The notes below the pieces were generated by a model. That model saw only the letters and a list, made by a program, of their open reading frames with translations. It had not been told where the DNA came from and searched no databases. From Patescibacteria group bacterium (GTDB lineage Bacteria > Patescibacteriota > Dojkabacteria > SC72): DNA of 7,496 nucleotides. The stretch covers positions 1 to 7,496 of the forward strand of contig JAHISI010000024.1 of assembly GCA_018818345.1 (NCBI GenBank), in the 5' to 3' direction. A program made the position numbers and the translations under genes. Each line of letters begins with the position of its first letter. The first letter of the stretch is position 1. Below, piece by piece: positions 1-7,346 of the stretch.

Positions 1-470
1 AATTGCATCTTAATATTCTGAGTCATCTTTTCTGGCATTAAAATATTCCCAACAAAAATATTTGATACATACAGCTGTGCTGTTTCCATGGAATCTTTTG
101 CGATATCCAATCTAACCCAAGGGATATGGATTCCTTGGAGTGAAAGCTTGGCATATATACTCCATACTCCACTGTTAGGTACTATGCAGATATTGGTTAC
201 TTCACCACCACTTATGATATCCGTACTTTGTAAAAGCGAAAGCGTCTCGTCTGGTGTAAGTTCTATGAAAGTATTTTGATCTTCTGACATTACAAAGCCC
301 TTGAATTTCTCGTCCAGAGGTATCAACTCGGTAAGGTTGGATACACAATTCATATTGGGAATTTGGGATTGAAATTGTTTTTGCCAAAGAAGATATGAAA
401 TTATTGGATACACCAGAATCCCAATGAATATGAGGGATATTATTAACAAAATTCTAAAAACTTTCTTCAT
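1..470 (-). CDS. Membrane-anchored extracytoplasmic protein, possibly YpmS/DUF2140-like (partial, 3' end missing)
   Basis: The minus-strand frame opens with ATG at 470 and stays open to the window edge, giving 156 visible residues. It begins MKKVFRILLIISLIFIG, a short basic N-terminus followed by one hydrophobic segment (about residues 5-29), so it should be a signal anchor with the rest outside the membrane. There is no lipobox. The soluble part has a 'FIELTPDE' segment near 68-75, then alternating-hydrophobicity strands (about 91-145) ending IFVGNILMP. This order (anchor, 'ELT..E' segment, strand meander, 'hhhG.hhhP') resembles YpmS/DUF2140 proteins of Firmicutes, but the match is from memory and weak. 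The start overlaps the 3' end of murJ by 17 bases (454-470), so the two genes are almost certainly cotranscribed and translationally coupled. The upstream AAAAAGA is only a weak ribosome-binding candidate. The gene is real on frame and overlap evidence; its function is unknown. Confidence 0.72.
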   Translation of the reverse strand, partial: MKKVFRILLIISLIFIGILVYPIISYLLWQKQFQSQIPNMNCVSNLTELIPLDEKFKGFVMSEDQNTFIELTPDETLSLLQSTDIISGGEVTNICIVPNSGVWSIYAKLSLQGIHIPWVRLDIAKDSMETAQLYVSNIFVGNILMPEKMTQNIKMQ

Positions 471-2247
471 TCTTTTTGTTCTTAAATATTTTTAGCAATA
501 TTTTCTTTAACTTCTTTTCGAAGAGATAGACTTCTTCTATCTTAAACACTCTGGAGCCTACCCAATATGATAGTACACCGTATGCTGAGGTTGCTACTGA
601 GAGAAGTATCACGTACATTGTCTTACTTGTATCTAGTTTGAAATCAAATAGCTTAAAGAGTAGGTACATTCCAATACCCATCAATACTGTGTTCAAGAGT
701 TTGATCAAGAATGGTTTTACAGTATTTGCAAAGGTAATCATCTTGGTTTTTGCATTTAACAACATGTAAAGAATAATGACTTCAAAAACGTATGATATGC
801 CTAGACCAAGTGACAAACCACCTACTGCCATATCCGAAGTTCCTCTTGTAGTAGACCATCTCCAGAAATCTTGAATGAAGGACTGGAATACATTCCAGAA
901 ACCAACACCATCAGCATGTGAGATCTGTGAAAGCATCTGTTGTAAGATTGGTCTCCAATCAAAGTAGTGACTAAAGAAATTTGTAAGAAGGTAAGCTAAA
1001 ACAATATTCACTACTATACTGATGGCTATACCTATCAGTGGCATCCATGTTTCTTTTAGTGCATAGAAGGCTCTAAGTATTATCTGATCTATTGTTTGGC
1101 CCAGTATAGAGAATGAGAGAAGCACCAAACACCACGAGGTAAGAATAGTTGCTCTCCAGTCAAATGCTCCAGATCCATATACTAGACGAACAATTGGCAA
1201 TCTTAATACTACAAAAATTGCAATGATTGGTAATACAAGATACAAAGCAAATTGAACTGATGAGTTAAAAATCTTTTTAAATTTTTCCCTATTTTCAAGA
1301 TCACAATGCTTTGCTAAGTCAGGCAGCGCCAATTGAGCAACAGCACTTCCTATTATATTTATTGGAAATTGATGAAGACTTAGAGCATATCTGTATGAAC
1401 TCAATGCTCCTGCAGCCAGTGAGAAACTAATCAACGTATTTACAACTGTATTAACCTGTTCACCAATTATTCCAATAGTTCTTGGAATTGCGAGTTTAAC
1501 TGCTTTCACAACCTTTGAATCCTTAAATGCGGCTTTAATCGTACTAAATGATATTGAATATCTATTCTTGTAGTTAGACATAAAGACAGGGAGTTGGATT
1601 AGCAGATGTAGTAATGATCCTAATACTGCTGAAATTGCGATTCCCTCTACTCCCATCTTTCCAAATACCACAAAAATCACAGGCCCAATTATTAATGCAA
1701 GGTTGTAAAAAAGAGGTGCTAATGAAGTAGTAAAGAACTGCTTTTGAACCTGAAGATATGCTGTTATGATGCTACTAAATCCTAAGAGTATTGGAGAAAG
1801 CAACATTATTCTAGTTAGGAATACAAACATATTGTAATCCGTTAGATCGATATTCTGAGAGAAGTTTAATGCACTCTGAAGTACACTTGATGTGAGAATT
1901 AGGTCAGTAATTTGAGGTGTAAATATGAAGAACAGCAATGCTATCAATGCGGTCATTCCAGAGATAATGAGACTCAGATGATTGAAAAAATTGTCTAATC
2001 TTTCCTTGCCCTCCTTGTAAAATACTTCTGAAAAGATCGGGATTATAGCGGCATTGATTGAGCCTGCTACTAAGATTGTGAAAAGCATATCTGGGATTGT
2101 AAATGCTGCCCAGAAAATATCTAATTCATGAGATACTCCAAAGAGTTGAGCAATGGTTCTTAATTTGATGAATCCTAATATCTTTGTAACAAGCAATATA
2201 CTCATTACAAAAAAGATCCCATTCTTATTTAACGCTGGTTTCCTCAT
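454..2247 (-). CDS. murJ: MurJ lipid II flippase (MviN family) with an extra extracytoplasmic insertion
   Basis: MurJ moves lipid II across the cytoplasmic membrane for peptidoglycan synthesis. From the ATG at 2247 it is 597 residues, longer than the roughly 510 of E. coli MurJ. Fourteen hydrophobic segments can be drawn. The family N-terminal block is clear: TKILGFIK (21-28), FGVSHELDIFWAAFTIPD (36-53) and AGSINAAIIPIF (61-72), followed later by HQFPINIIGSAVAQLALP (292-309). About 45 extra residues, rich in aromatics and Gln, lie between TM11 and TM12 (about 426-472). The tail is basic and cytoplasmic. By eye against E. coli, R18 and R24 are Lys (K22, K28), D39 is kept (D43), R52 is Phe (F56) and R270 is Ser (S290). 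A TTG five codons upstream (2262) is possible, with an in-frame stop at 2272-2274; ATG is preferred because neither start has a Shine-Dalgarno motif. The downstream gene overlaps by 17 bases. Confidence 0.93.
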   Translation of the reverse strand: MRKPALNKNGIFFVMSILLVTKILGFIKLRTIAQLFGVSHELDIFWAAFTIPDMLFTILVAGSINAAIIPIFSEVFYKEGKERLDNFFNHLSLIISGMTALIALLFFIFTPQITDLILTSSVLQSALNFSQNIDLTDYNMFVFLTRIMLLSPILLGFSSIITAYLQVQKQFFTTSLAPLFYNLALIIGPVIFVVFGKMGVEGIAISAVLGSLLHLLIQLPVFMSNYKNRYSISFSTIKAAFKDSKVVKAVKLAIPRTIGIIGEQVNTVVNTLISFSLAAGALSSYRYALSLHQFPINIIGSAVAQLALPDLAKHCDLENREKFKKIFNSSVQFALYLVLPIIAIFVVLRLPIVRLVYGSGAFDWRATILTSWCLVLLSFSILGQTIDQIILRAFYALKETWMPLIGIAISIVVNIVLAYLLTNFFSHYFDWRPILQQMLSQISHADGVGFWNVFQSFIQDFWRWSTTRGTSDMAVGGLSLGLGISYVFEVIILYMLLNAKTKMITFANTVKPFLIKLLNTVLMGIGMYLLFKLFDFKLDTSKTMYVILLSVATSAYGVLSYWVGSRVFKIEEVYLFEKKLKKILLKIFKNKKNEESF

Positions 2248-2276
2248 ATTAATCTTGTGCAAGTTATGCGACTAAT

Positions 2277-2305
2277 ATCATAATTTAATCTGTGTCTTTT
2301 ATCAA
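2277..2305 (-). promoter_or_regulatory. Sigma70-type promoter for murJ
   Basis: Read on the minus strand, TTGATA (2305-2300; 5 of 6 to TTGACA) and TATGAT (2282-2277; 5 of 6 to TATAAT) are separated by exactly 17 bases. Transcription should start near 2270, leaving a leader of about 23 bases before the ATG at 2247, or about 8 before the TTG at 2262. The elements fill the 81-96 base gap between the divergent murJ and comF genes. The call rests on consensus and spacing only, in AT-rich DNA where chance matches are common. Confidence 0.55.
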
Positions 2306-2343
2306 TTCACCTCTTTTTAATATTGTTATTCTAATATATATCC

Positions 2344-3066
2344 ATGAACATTCCACTACTCAATTTTCTCTTTCCTAATATGTGCTGTATTTGTAAAAGG
2401 TACGGTAATTATATCTGTGATGATTGTAAAAAGCTACTCAAAAGAAATCTCCCTGAATGCTATATCTGTCGCAGAATTTCACCCCAATATTCTTCTCATA
2501 CACAATGTAAAAAGTCATGCTCTTTAGATAGTGTTTTCGTGGGTTGGGAATACAATCATATGTCTGCAAGTATATTAAAGTTGTATAAATACAAGAATGT
2601 CAGAGAGATTTCGATAGGACTCTCAAATCTGTTCATTGATACCATACAAAAATCTTCTTTTTCCTCTCACCTTAAAAATACATTGCTTGTTCCAGTACCA
2701 ATATCAAATGCAAGAAGAAATGAGAGGGGTTTTAACCAAATGGAATATATTACTTCATGTATTGGAATGTATTTTAATCTTGATGTAAAAAATGATTTTA
2801 TATATTGTAAAAACTCAAATTCTCACCAAGCAAATAAGACCCAGAAGGAAAGATACAATTCAAAAGACAATCCCTTTTATATCCAGGATCAAAGTCTAAA
2901 AGATATTTCTAAATACAAAAACATTACCTTAGTTGATGATGTAATAACCACAGGGTATACACTAGAGAAGATAACAAAAGTCCTTAAAACACAATATGGG
3001 CAAGACTTAATCATCAACGCATTATGCATATTTAGAGGCAAGCCCTACTATCTTTCTACTAATTAG
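2344..3066 (+). CDS. comF: ComF family phosphoribosyltransferase-like protein
   Basis: This is a full-length 240-residue ComF-type protein (family usually about 200-240). The N-terminus is a cysteine-rich zinc-finger-like region: C14/C17 and C25/C28, followed by C39, C42, C55 and C59. The C-terminal half is a type I phosphoribosyltransferase fold with the ComF signature VPVPIS..RRNERGFNQ (116-132) and the PRPP loop TLVDDVITTGYT (195-206). ComF is needed for natural transformation in Bacillus, Haemophilus and other competent bacteria, where it acts in the cytoplasm on incoming single-stranded DNA; no enzymatic reaction is firmly established. It is the only plus-strand gene here: divergent from murJ (81-96 base gap), and tail-to-tail overlapping the ligase-like gene by 8 bases. 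No Shine-Dalgarno precedes the ATG. A TAATAT at 2332-2337, six bases before the ATG, could be a -10 element for a nearly leaderless transcript, but no convincing -35 accompanies it. Confidence 0.93.
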   Translation: MNIPLLNFLFPNMCCICKRYGNYICDDCKKLLKRNLPECYICRRISPQYSSHTQCKKSCSLDSVFVGWEYNHMSASILKLYKYKNVREISIGLSNLFIDTIQKSSFSSHLKNTLLVPVPISNARRNERGFNQMEYITSCIGMYFNLDVKNDFIYCKNSNSHQANKTQKERYNSKDNPFYIQDQSLKDISKYKNITLVDDVITTGYTLEKITKVLKTQYGQDLIINALCIFRGKPYYLSTN

Positions 3067-5347
3067 CATCCGTTGTGTTAGTAGTTTCGGTTGTACTACT
3101 GGTTGGTACTGTTGCGTTCAACTTCTCGGTTATCTGTTTGTACACATCGGTATTTGTTTGTCCTCCATTTTCAAGAATCTTCTTAGCCGCTTTTAGATAT
3201 GATTCATATACATCTGTATTCCCCTTTTGTTTGTTGATATCTGCAGCTAGCATCAAAGATGGAACATGCTGTGCATTTATACTCAAAACCTTAGTCAATG
3301 CTGAAAGTGCAGAATCTTTGTCTCCGTTTACAAGATATACCTGTGCTTGGCTATAGTACAATTCATAGTTCAGAGGATTTAGTTCAGCTGCTTTCTGTAG
3401 AGAATACAATGAGTCAGAGGCATAATCCTTAAAACCCATCCCTACAAGCCCCATGTATACCTGTGCTCTGGTCTCCCAGTTGGAATATTCCGCTGGATTA
3501 GTATCAATACTCTTTCTTGTATAGTCTAGCGCGTAATTTTTCCATTTTCCTACACTACTAATTAAATCTGCGTTCTCCGTCGAATCTCCTCCATTCTTTG
3601 AATATTTTTCAGCAGATATTCCAACTAGCTCTAGATACATACCACCCGTTTTTCTATTCATCAAAGGATTGTTTCCATCAAACTTGGAAGCTGTAGCATA
3701 GTAATATGTCATGGAGTTTATGAATATCTCCCTTTCTTCAATCGTTGGAGTAATATCCTTATATCTAGCATTCTGCTCAACACTAAACGATTCAGCCTTA
3801 AGTAAGTAAGCACTAGCTATTGTTTTAGAAACCCACATTCCCAAAGCTCCCATTCCAACACATGCGACAACCACAGAAAGAACAATACTCAAATTGTAAG
3901 AAGTCTTACCCGTCTCATTTTCAGGTTTTAAATTTGCAGTCCAGAGTTTTACAACAAATTTCTCCTCTGTTCCCTTACTCAATACTTCTAGCAAAACAGA
4001 TCGTAAAGCAATCATTACAATGAGAAGTAGAACTACCAAGACACTGTAAACAGCAAACAGAGATGAAAGGAATATGAACAAAATTACAATATCAAGGACT
4101 ACTAATAACCAGCTATTGTTTATTTCTTCCTTGTATATCTTAATCTTACCTAAATCTCTTCTTAACATTCTAAATATCACGAATCCAAAGAATCCCCACG
4201 CAAGTAACCAAATTAACCCTCCATTGGAGAATTGAGTAAATATCTCACTTCCTGCATAGTAGAAGTTAACTCCATTGTACTGAAGTAAGTTCTGATTTAA
4301 AGGTTTATATAGATTGTAGGCAACAGAGTATGTATCCATACCCATTCCAAGCAATCCTCTACCAAATGATGCCACAAAGACAGAAGCAGCAATTATCCAA
4401 GATACATCAGAGCCTAGCGAAACTTGAGCTACAAGATTAATGCTCTTAGGAATTATTATTGTCCTCAAGGATGGAATTTGTAAAAGTATTGTTGGAATTA
4501 AAACAAACAATATTATTCCAACTATGGCTATTAAGATATCCTTTGAAACTACTTTTTCAATCTTAAGTCTCCTCACTCCAAAGAACCAAAGTGCAATCAA
4601 AAGTAATACAAACAGTATTATCATCCCTATTCCTTGATTGATTGAGAATATCCAGATATTAATACCAGACAACACAGACGCTACAATGGCAATAGTTAAT
4701 GCTGTTCGTTTTCCATGTCTGTTGAGAATGAAATCCACAATAAAGCCAGTACTAATTAACATCATGATGAAGTTAACAAGCAAATGTGTTTTGGAAGATC
4801 TAAGTAAGGGTAAACCTATTTGAGCAAGGTCCTTATATACTGGGATGAATCCCCATATATTGACGCCTATAAATGAGAAGATGCTTAGGAGGTTAACAAT
4901 TGTAAAACCAACCACGAAGGCAAGTAGCGCAATCTTAATCTCTTTTACATTCTTTATAAATGTCCTTGCCGAAATACATAAAAGCAATATGGTTACAAAG
5001 ACTATCAATCCCGCTCCTAATCTTCCATCGGTACCCCAAAGACTACTGCTGATATCTCTTGAAAAAATAGTGGAAAGAATAAAGGAAACTAGAATCGCAA
5101 GAATACCTCCGTCTAAAGCACTCTTTAGAAAAGTTGCTTTCCCTTCCCATATCAGTCTGATTATCTCTAAACTAATAACTATTGTAGAAAGCCCAAGTAT
5201 GACTAAAGACATACTTCTTTCTGTCCAATCCCAAGGGAATGGCATAATAGCAAGCGGCGTTATAAAGAGGATTAGAAAGAAAATATATTTCTGTATCACA
5301 GGAATACTTAATTTCTTCTTTTCTACGGTCTTAGAATCTGTAAGCAT
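3059..5347 (-). CDS. O-antigen ligase/polymerase-like (Wzy/WaaL superfamily) membrane protein with C-terminal TPR domain
   Basis: This 762-residue protein has a basic N-terminus and about 13 hydrophobic segments between residues 20 and 508, then a soluble tail. The loop after the second/third segments contains FSRDISSSLWGTDGRLG (95-111), a 'lfGt.gR..G' pattern common in O-antigen-ligase-like proteins. A long loop (about 291-375) carries GRGLLGMGMDTYSVAYN (329-345) and AGSEIFTQFSNGGLIW (365-380), as expected for the large extracytoplasmic loop of the WaaL/Wzy family. An odd segment count puts the tail outside the membrane. The tail holds two to three TPR-like repeats (about 603-712), for example KAAELNPLNYELYYSQAQ (652-669) and ALTKVLSINAQHVPSLML (683-700), and ends in a Thr/Ser-rich stretch. 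Members join or polymerise undecaprenyl-linked glycans, or glycosylate proteins; the substrate here cannot be read. The WaaL motif histidine is absent (Gly366). ATG at 5347 is chosen because an in-frame stop lies just upstream and the next Met is inside the first membrane segment. No Shine-Dalgarno is seen. Confidence 0.82.
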   Translation of the reverse strand: MLTDSKTVEKKKLSIPVIQKYIFFLILFITPLAIMPFPWDWTERSMSLVILGLSTIVISLEIIRLIWEGKATFLKSALDGGILAILVSFILSTIFSRDISSSLWGTDGRLGAGLIVFVTILLLCISARTFIKNVKEIKIALLAFVVGFTIVNLLSIFSFIGVNIWGFIPVYKDLAQIGLPLLRSSKTHLLVNFIMMLISTGFIVDFILNRHGKRTALTIAIVASVLSGINIWIFSINQGIGMIILFVLLLIALWFFGVRRLKIEKVVSKDILIAIVGIILFVLIPTILLQIPSLRTIIIPKSINLVAQVSLGSDVSWIIAASVFVASFGRGLLGMGMDTYSVAYNLYKPLNQNLLQYNGVNFYYAGSEIFTQFSNGGLIWLLAWGFFGFVIFRMLRRDLGKIKIYKEEINNSWLLVVLDIVILFIFLSSLFAVYSVLVVLLLIVMIALRSVLLEVLSKGTEEKFVVKLWTANLKPENETGKTSYNLSIVLSVVVACVGMGALGMWVSKTIASAYLLKAESFSVEQNARYKDITPTIEEREIFINSMTYYYATASKFDGNNPLMNRKTGGMYLELVGISAEKYSKNGGDSTENADLISSVGKWKNYALDYTRKSIDTNPAEYSNWETRAQVYMGLVGMGFKDYASDSLYSLQKAAELNPLNYELYYSQAQVYLVNGDKDSALSALTKVLSINAQHVPSLMLAADINKQKGNTDVYESYLKAAKKILENGGQTNTDVYKQITEKLNATVPTSSTTETTNTTDAN

Positions 5348-5387
5348 ATCAGGCAGTTTGGATAGTTTAGTACGTAAATCCTACCAT

Positions 5388-5418
5388 AAAAAAAAGAGGA
5401 GACCAACAGTCTCCTCTT
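5388..5418 (-). terminator. Intrinsic terminator of the grpE-dnaK operon
   Basis: On the minus strand, a perfect 10-bp stem (arms 5409-5418 and 5394-5403) with a 5-base loop (5404-5408) leads into a run of eight T (complement of A at 5388-5395). It starts about 20 bases after the dnaK stop codon. It should end grpE-dnaK transcripts and separate them from the ligase-like gene, whose ATG is 41 bases further on. In the opposite orientation no T-run follows the stem, so it is unlikely to work both ways. Confidence 0.93.
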
Positions 5419-5438
5419 CCTATAGTGAAGCCCAGATT

Positions 5439-7346
5439 TTACTCTACAACTTCCCCTTCTTCGGCCTTCTCTTCGTCCTTCTTTGCTTCATCTTTTTTAG
5501 GCTCATCCTTCGACTCTTCCTTAGGAGCTTCTTTTGCTGCTTTTTCATACATTTTTTTGCCAATTTCCTGCAACTTCGTAGAAAGCTCTTCTGTTTTCTT
5601 TTCGACTTCTTTCTCATCAAAGTCTTCCTTCTCAATGAGCTTTTTTAATTCCTCTGACTTTTCAGTTAATTCCTTCTTGTCAGATTCCTCTACCTTGTCT
5701 GCATTTTCTTTAAGCAATTTCTCTGTACTAAAGCAAAGCGTATCTGCTTCATTCTTCTTCTCAGCTCTCTCCTTTTTCTTCTTATCCTCATCTGCATGCT
5801 TTGCAGCTTCTTCCACCATCTTTTCGATTTCTTCATCTTTAAGACCGGTGGTTGCAGTTATGGTTATCTTCTGTTCTTTCATTGTAGCTTTGTCTACAGC
5901 TTTTACATTCAAGATACCATTAGCATCAATAGAGAATGAAACCTCAATTTGAGGAACTCCTCTTGGTGCTGCTGGAATACCATCAAGTACAAATGTACCT
6001 AATGTTTTGTTGTCTGCAGCCATTTCTCTTTCTCCTTGGAGAATATGAATTTCTACAGCTGGCTGACTATCTGCTGCAGTTGAGAAGACCTGTTTCTTTT
6101 CTACAGGAATAGTTGTATTTCTTTCAATCAATTTGGTCATAACTCCACCAAGAGTTTCCAACCCAAGTGACAATGGTGTTACATCTAAAAGTGTAATGTC
6201 TTTAACATCACCACCTAAGACTCCACCTTGAATTGCAGCACCTACGCCTACAACCTCATCAGGATTTACACCCTTGTTTGGTTCCTTTCCAAAAATTTCG
6301 ATAACTTTCTTCATAACAGCTGGCATTCTTGTCATACCACCAACTAGTAAGACTTCGTTAACATCTTCAATCTTAAGTCCAGCATCTTTCAAAGCTTTCT
6401 TGCATGGTTCCTCTGTAGAGTCAATCAAATCTCCAACTAATTTCTCTAATTGAGATCTAGTTAAAGTTTCTTTCAAATGCTTTGGACCACTTGTACCTGC
6501 AGTGATGTAAGGGATATTGATTTCCGTCTGCTCTGAGCTTGAAAGTTCTACTTTTGCTTTTTCTGCAAATTCTCTCAATCTCTGTAATGCAGTTGGATCT
6601 TCTCTAAGGTCAATTCCTTCTTTCTTTTTAAATTCGTCTGCTAGAAAATCAATTATTCTTTGATCGAAGTCGTCACCACCTAGGTGAGTATTACCATTGG
6701 TTGAGAGCACTTCAAATACTCCTTCTCCAATTTCTAATACTGATACATCGAATGTACCACCACCAAGGTCGAATACTACGATCTTTTCATCTTTACCTTT
6801 GTCTACACCATATGCCAAGGCTGCAGCCGTTGGTTCGTTTACAATTCTCTTTACATCCAAACCTGCAATCTTACCAGCATCTTTAGTTGCCTGTCTTTGT
6901 GAATCATCAAAGTATGCTGGAACTGTTATAACAGCTTCAGTTACTGGTTCACCTAAGAAATCTTCTGCATCCTTTTTCATTTTTCCAAGGATCTTTGCAG
7001 ATATCTCTTGTGGTGTATACCACTTGTCTTTCATCTTAACCTCAACGCCTCCATTGGATGATTTTCTCATCTCAAATGGTAAGAGTTTGATATCCTTCTG
7101 AACTTCAGGATCATCCCATGATCTACCAATTAATCTTTTAACTGAGTAGATTGTTCCTTCAGTATTGGTAACTGCTTGGTTCTTTGCAAGAATACCTACG
7201 AGTGTTTCGCCTTTATCATCCATAGCTACAACAGATGGAGTTAATCTTCCACCTTGTGCGTTAGGGATAACTACGGGTTTTCCACCCTCCATTAGGGACA
7301 TAACTGAGTTAGTTGTTCCTAAGTCTATACCTATAATTTTTGACAT
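5439..7346 (-). CDS. dnaK: DnaK, Hsp70 molecular chaperone
   Basis: This is a full-length 635-residue cytoplasmic Hsp70 that binds and releases unfolded segments in an ATP-dependent cycle with DnaJ and GrpE. The ATPase domain shows IGIDLGTTNS (5-14), KRLIGR (70-75), VITVPAYFDDSQRQATKDAG (139-158), VNEPTAAALAYG (169-180), VFDLGGGTFDVS (191-202) and VLLVGGMTRMP (332-342). The interdomain linker is DITLLDVTPLSLG (383-395). The substrate-binding domain includes ERNTTIPV (408-415), LQGERE.A.DN (436-446) and PRGVPQIEVSF.ID.NGIL (461-479). A helical lid (about 503-600) follows, with a roughly 35-residue Lys/Glu-rich tail ending EEGEVVE. No catalytic or linker element is missing. The gene follows grpE by 25 bases and is closed by a strong terminator, so dnaJ is not in this operon downstream. 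The bases before the ATG are AT-rich without a Shine-Dalgarno, unexpected for a gene usually highly expressed. No CIRCE or sigma32-type site is visible in the short leader. Confidence 0.99.
   Translation of the reverse strand: MSKIIGIDLGTTNSVMSLMEGGKPVVIPNAQGGRLTPSVVAMDDKGETLVGILAKNQAVTNTEGTIYSVKRLIGRSWDDPEVQKDIKLLPFEMRKSSNGGVEVKMKDKWYTPQEISAKILGKMKKDAEDFLGEPVTEAVITVPAYFDDSQRQATKDAGKIAGLDVKRIVNEPTAAALAYGVDKGKDEKIVVFDLGGGTFDVSVLEIGEGVFEVLSTNGNTHLGGDDFDQRIIDFLADEFKKKEGIDLREDPTALQRLREFAEKAKVELSSSEQTEINIPYITAGTSGPKHLKETLTRSQLEKLVGDLIDSTEEPCKKALKDAGLKIEDVNEVLLVGGMTRMPAVMKKVIEIFGKEPNKGVNPDEVVGVGAAIQGGVLGGDVKDITLLDVTPLSLGLETLGGVMTKLIERNTTIPVEKKQVFSTAADSQPAVEIHILQGEREMAADNKTLGTFVLDGIPAAPRGVPQIEVSFSIDANGILNVKAVDKATMKEQKITITATTGLKDEEIEKMVEEAAKHADEDKKKKERAEKKNEADTLCFSTEKLLKENADKVEESDKKELTEKSEELKKLIEKEDFDEKEVEKKTEELSTKLQEIGKKMYEKAAKEAPKEESKDEPKKDEAKKDEEKAEEGEVVE

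Noticed and set aside
202..387. Minus-strand open frame of 61 codons near the left edge
   Set aside because: It lies in another frame of the left-edge gene (1-470), which has a proper membrane anchor and overlaps murJ as expected. The small frame shows no such features.
2254..2263. Near-palindrome CTTGTGCAAG at the murJ TTG codon as a possible operator
   Set aside because: The arms are only 4 bases with a 2-base centre, which is expected by chance and has no second copy in the divergent gap.
2289..2316. Minus-strand AGAGGTGA followed by a TTG mini-ORF of six codons upstream of murJ, resembling a leader peptide
   Set aside because: It overlaps the predicted murJ -35 element and lies upstream of the predicted transcription start, so it would not be in the transcript. 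The frame stops almost at once.
3080..3100. Inverted repeat AGTAGT / ACTACT with a 9-base loop just after the comF stop
   Set aside because: The stem is only 6 bp and AT-rich, with no T-run after it, and it lies in codons for the Thr-rich tail of the opposing gene, whose repetitive ACT/ACA codons explain it. It is not a convincing terminator.
4845..5648. Plus-strand open frame of 267 codons spanning the ligase-like gene start and the dnaK end
   Set aside because: It crosses two well-supported minus-strand genes and the terminator, and its product is low-complexity with no family resemblance.
5425..5952. Plus-strand open frame of 175 codons, Ser/Phe-rich, opposite the end of dnaK
   Set aside because: It is the antisense shadow of the Lys/Glu-rich DnaK tail (AAG/GAA codons read backwards give Phe/Ser). 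It has no recognisable domain or start signal.
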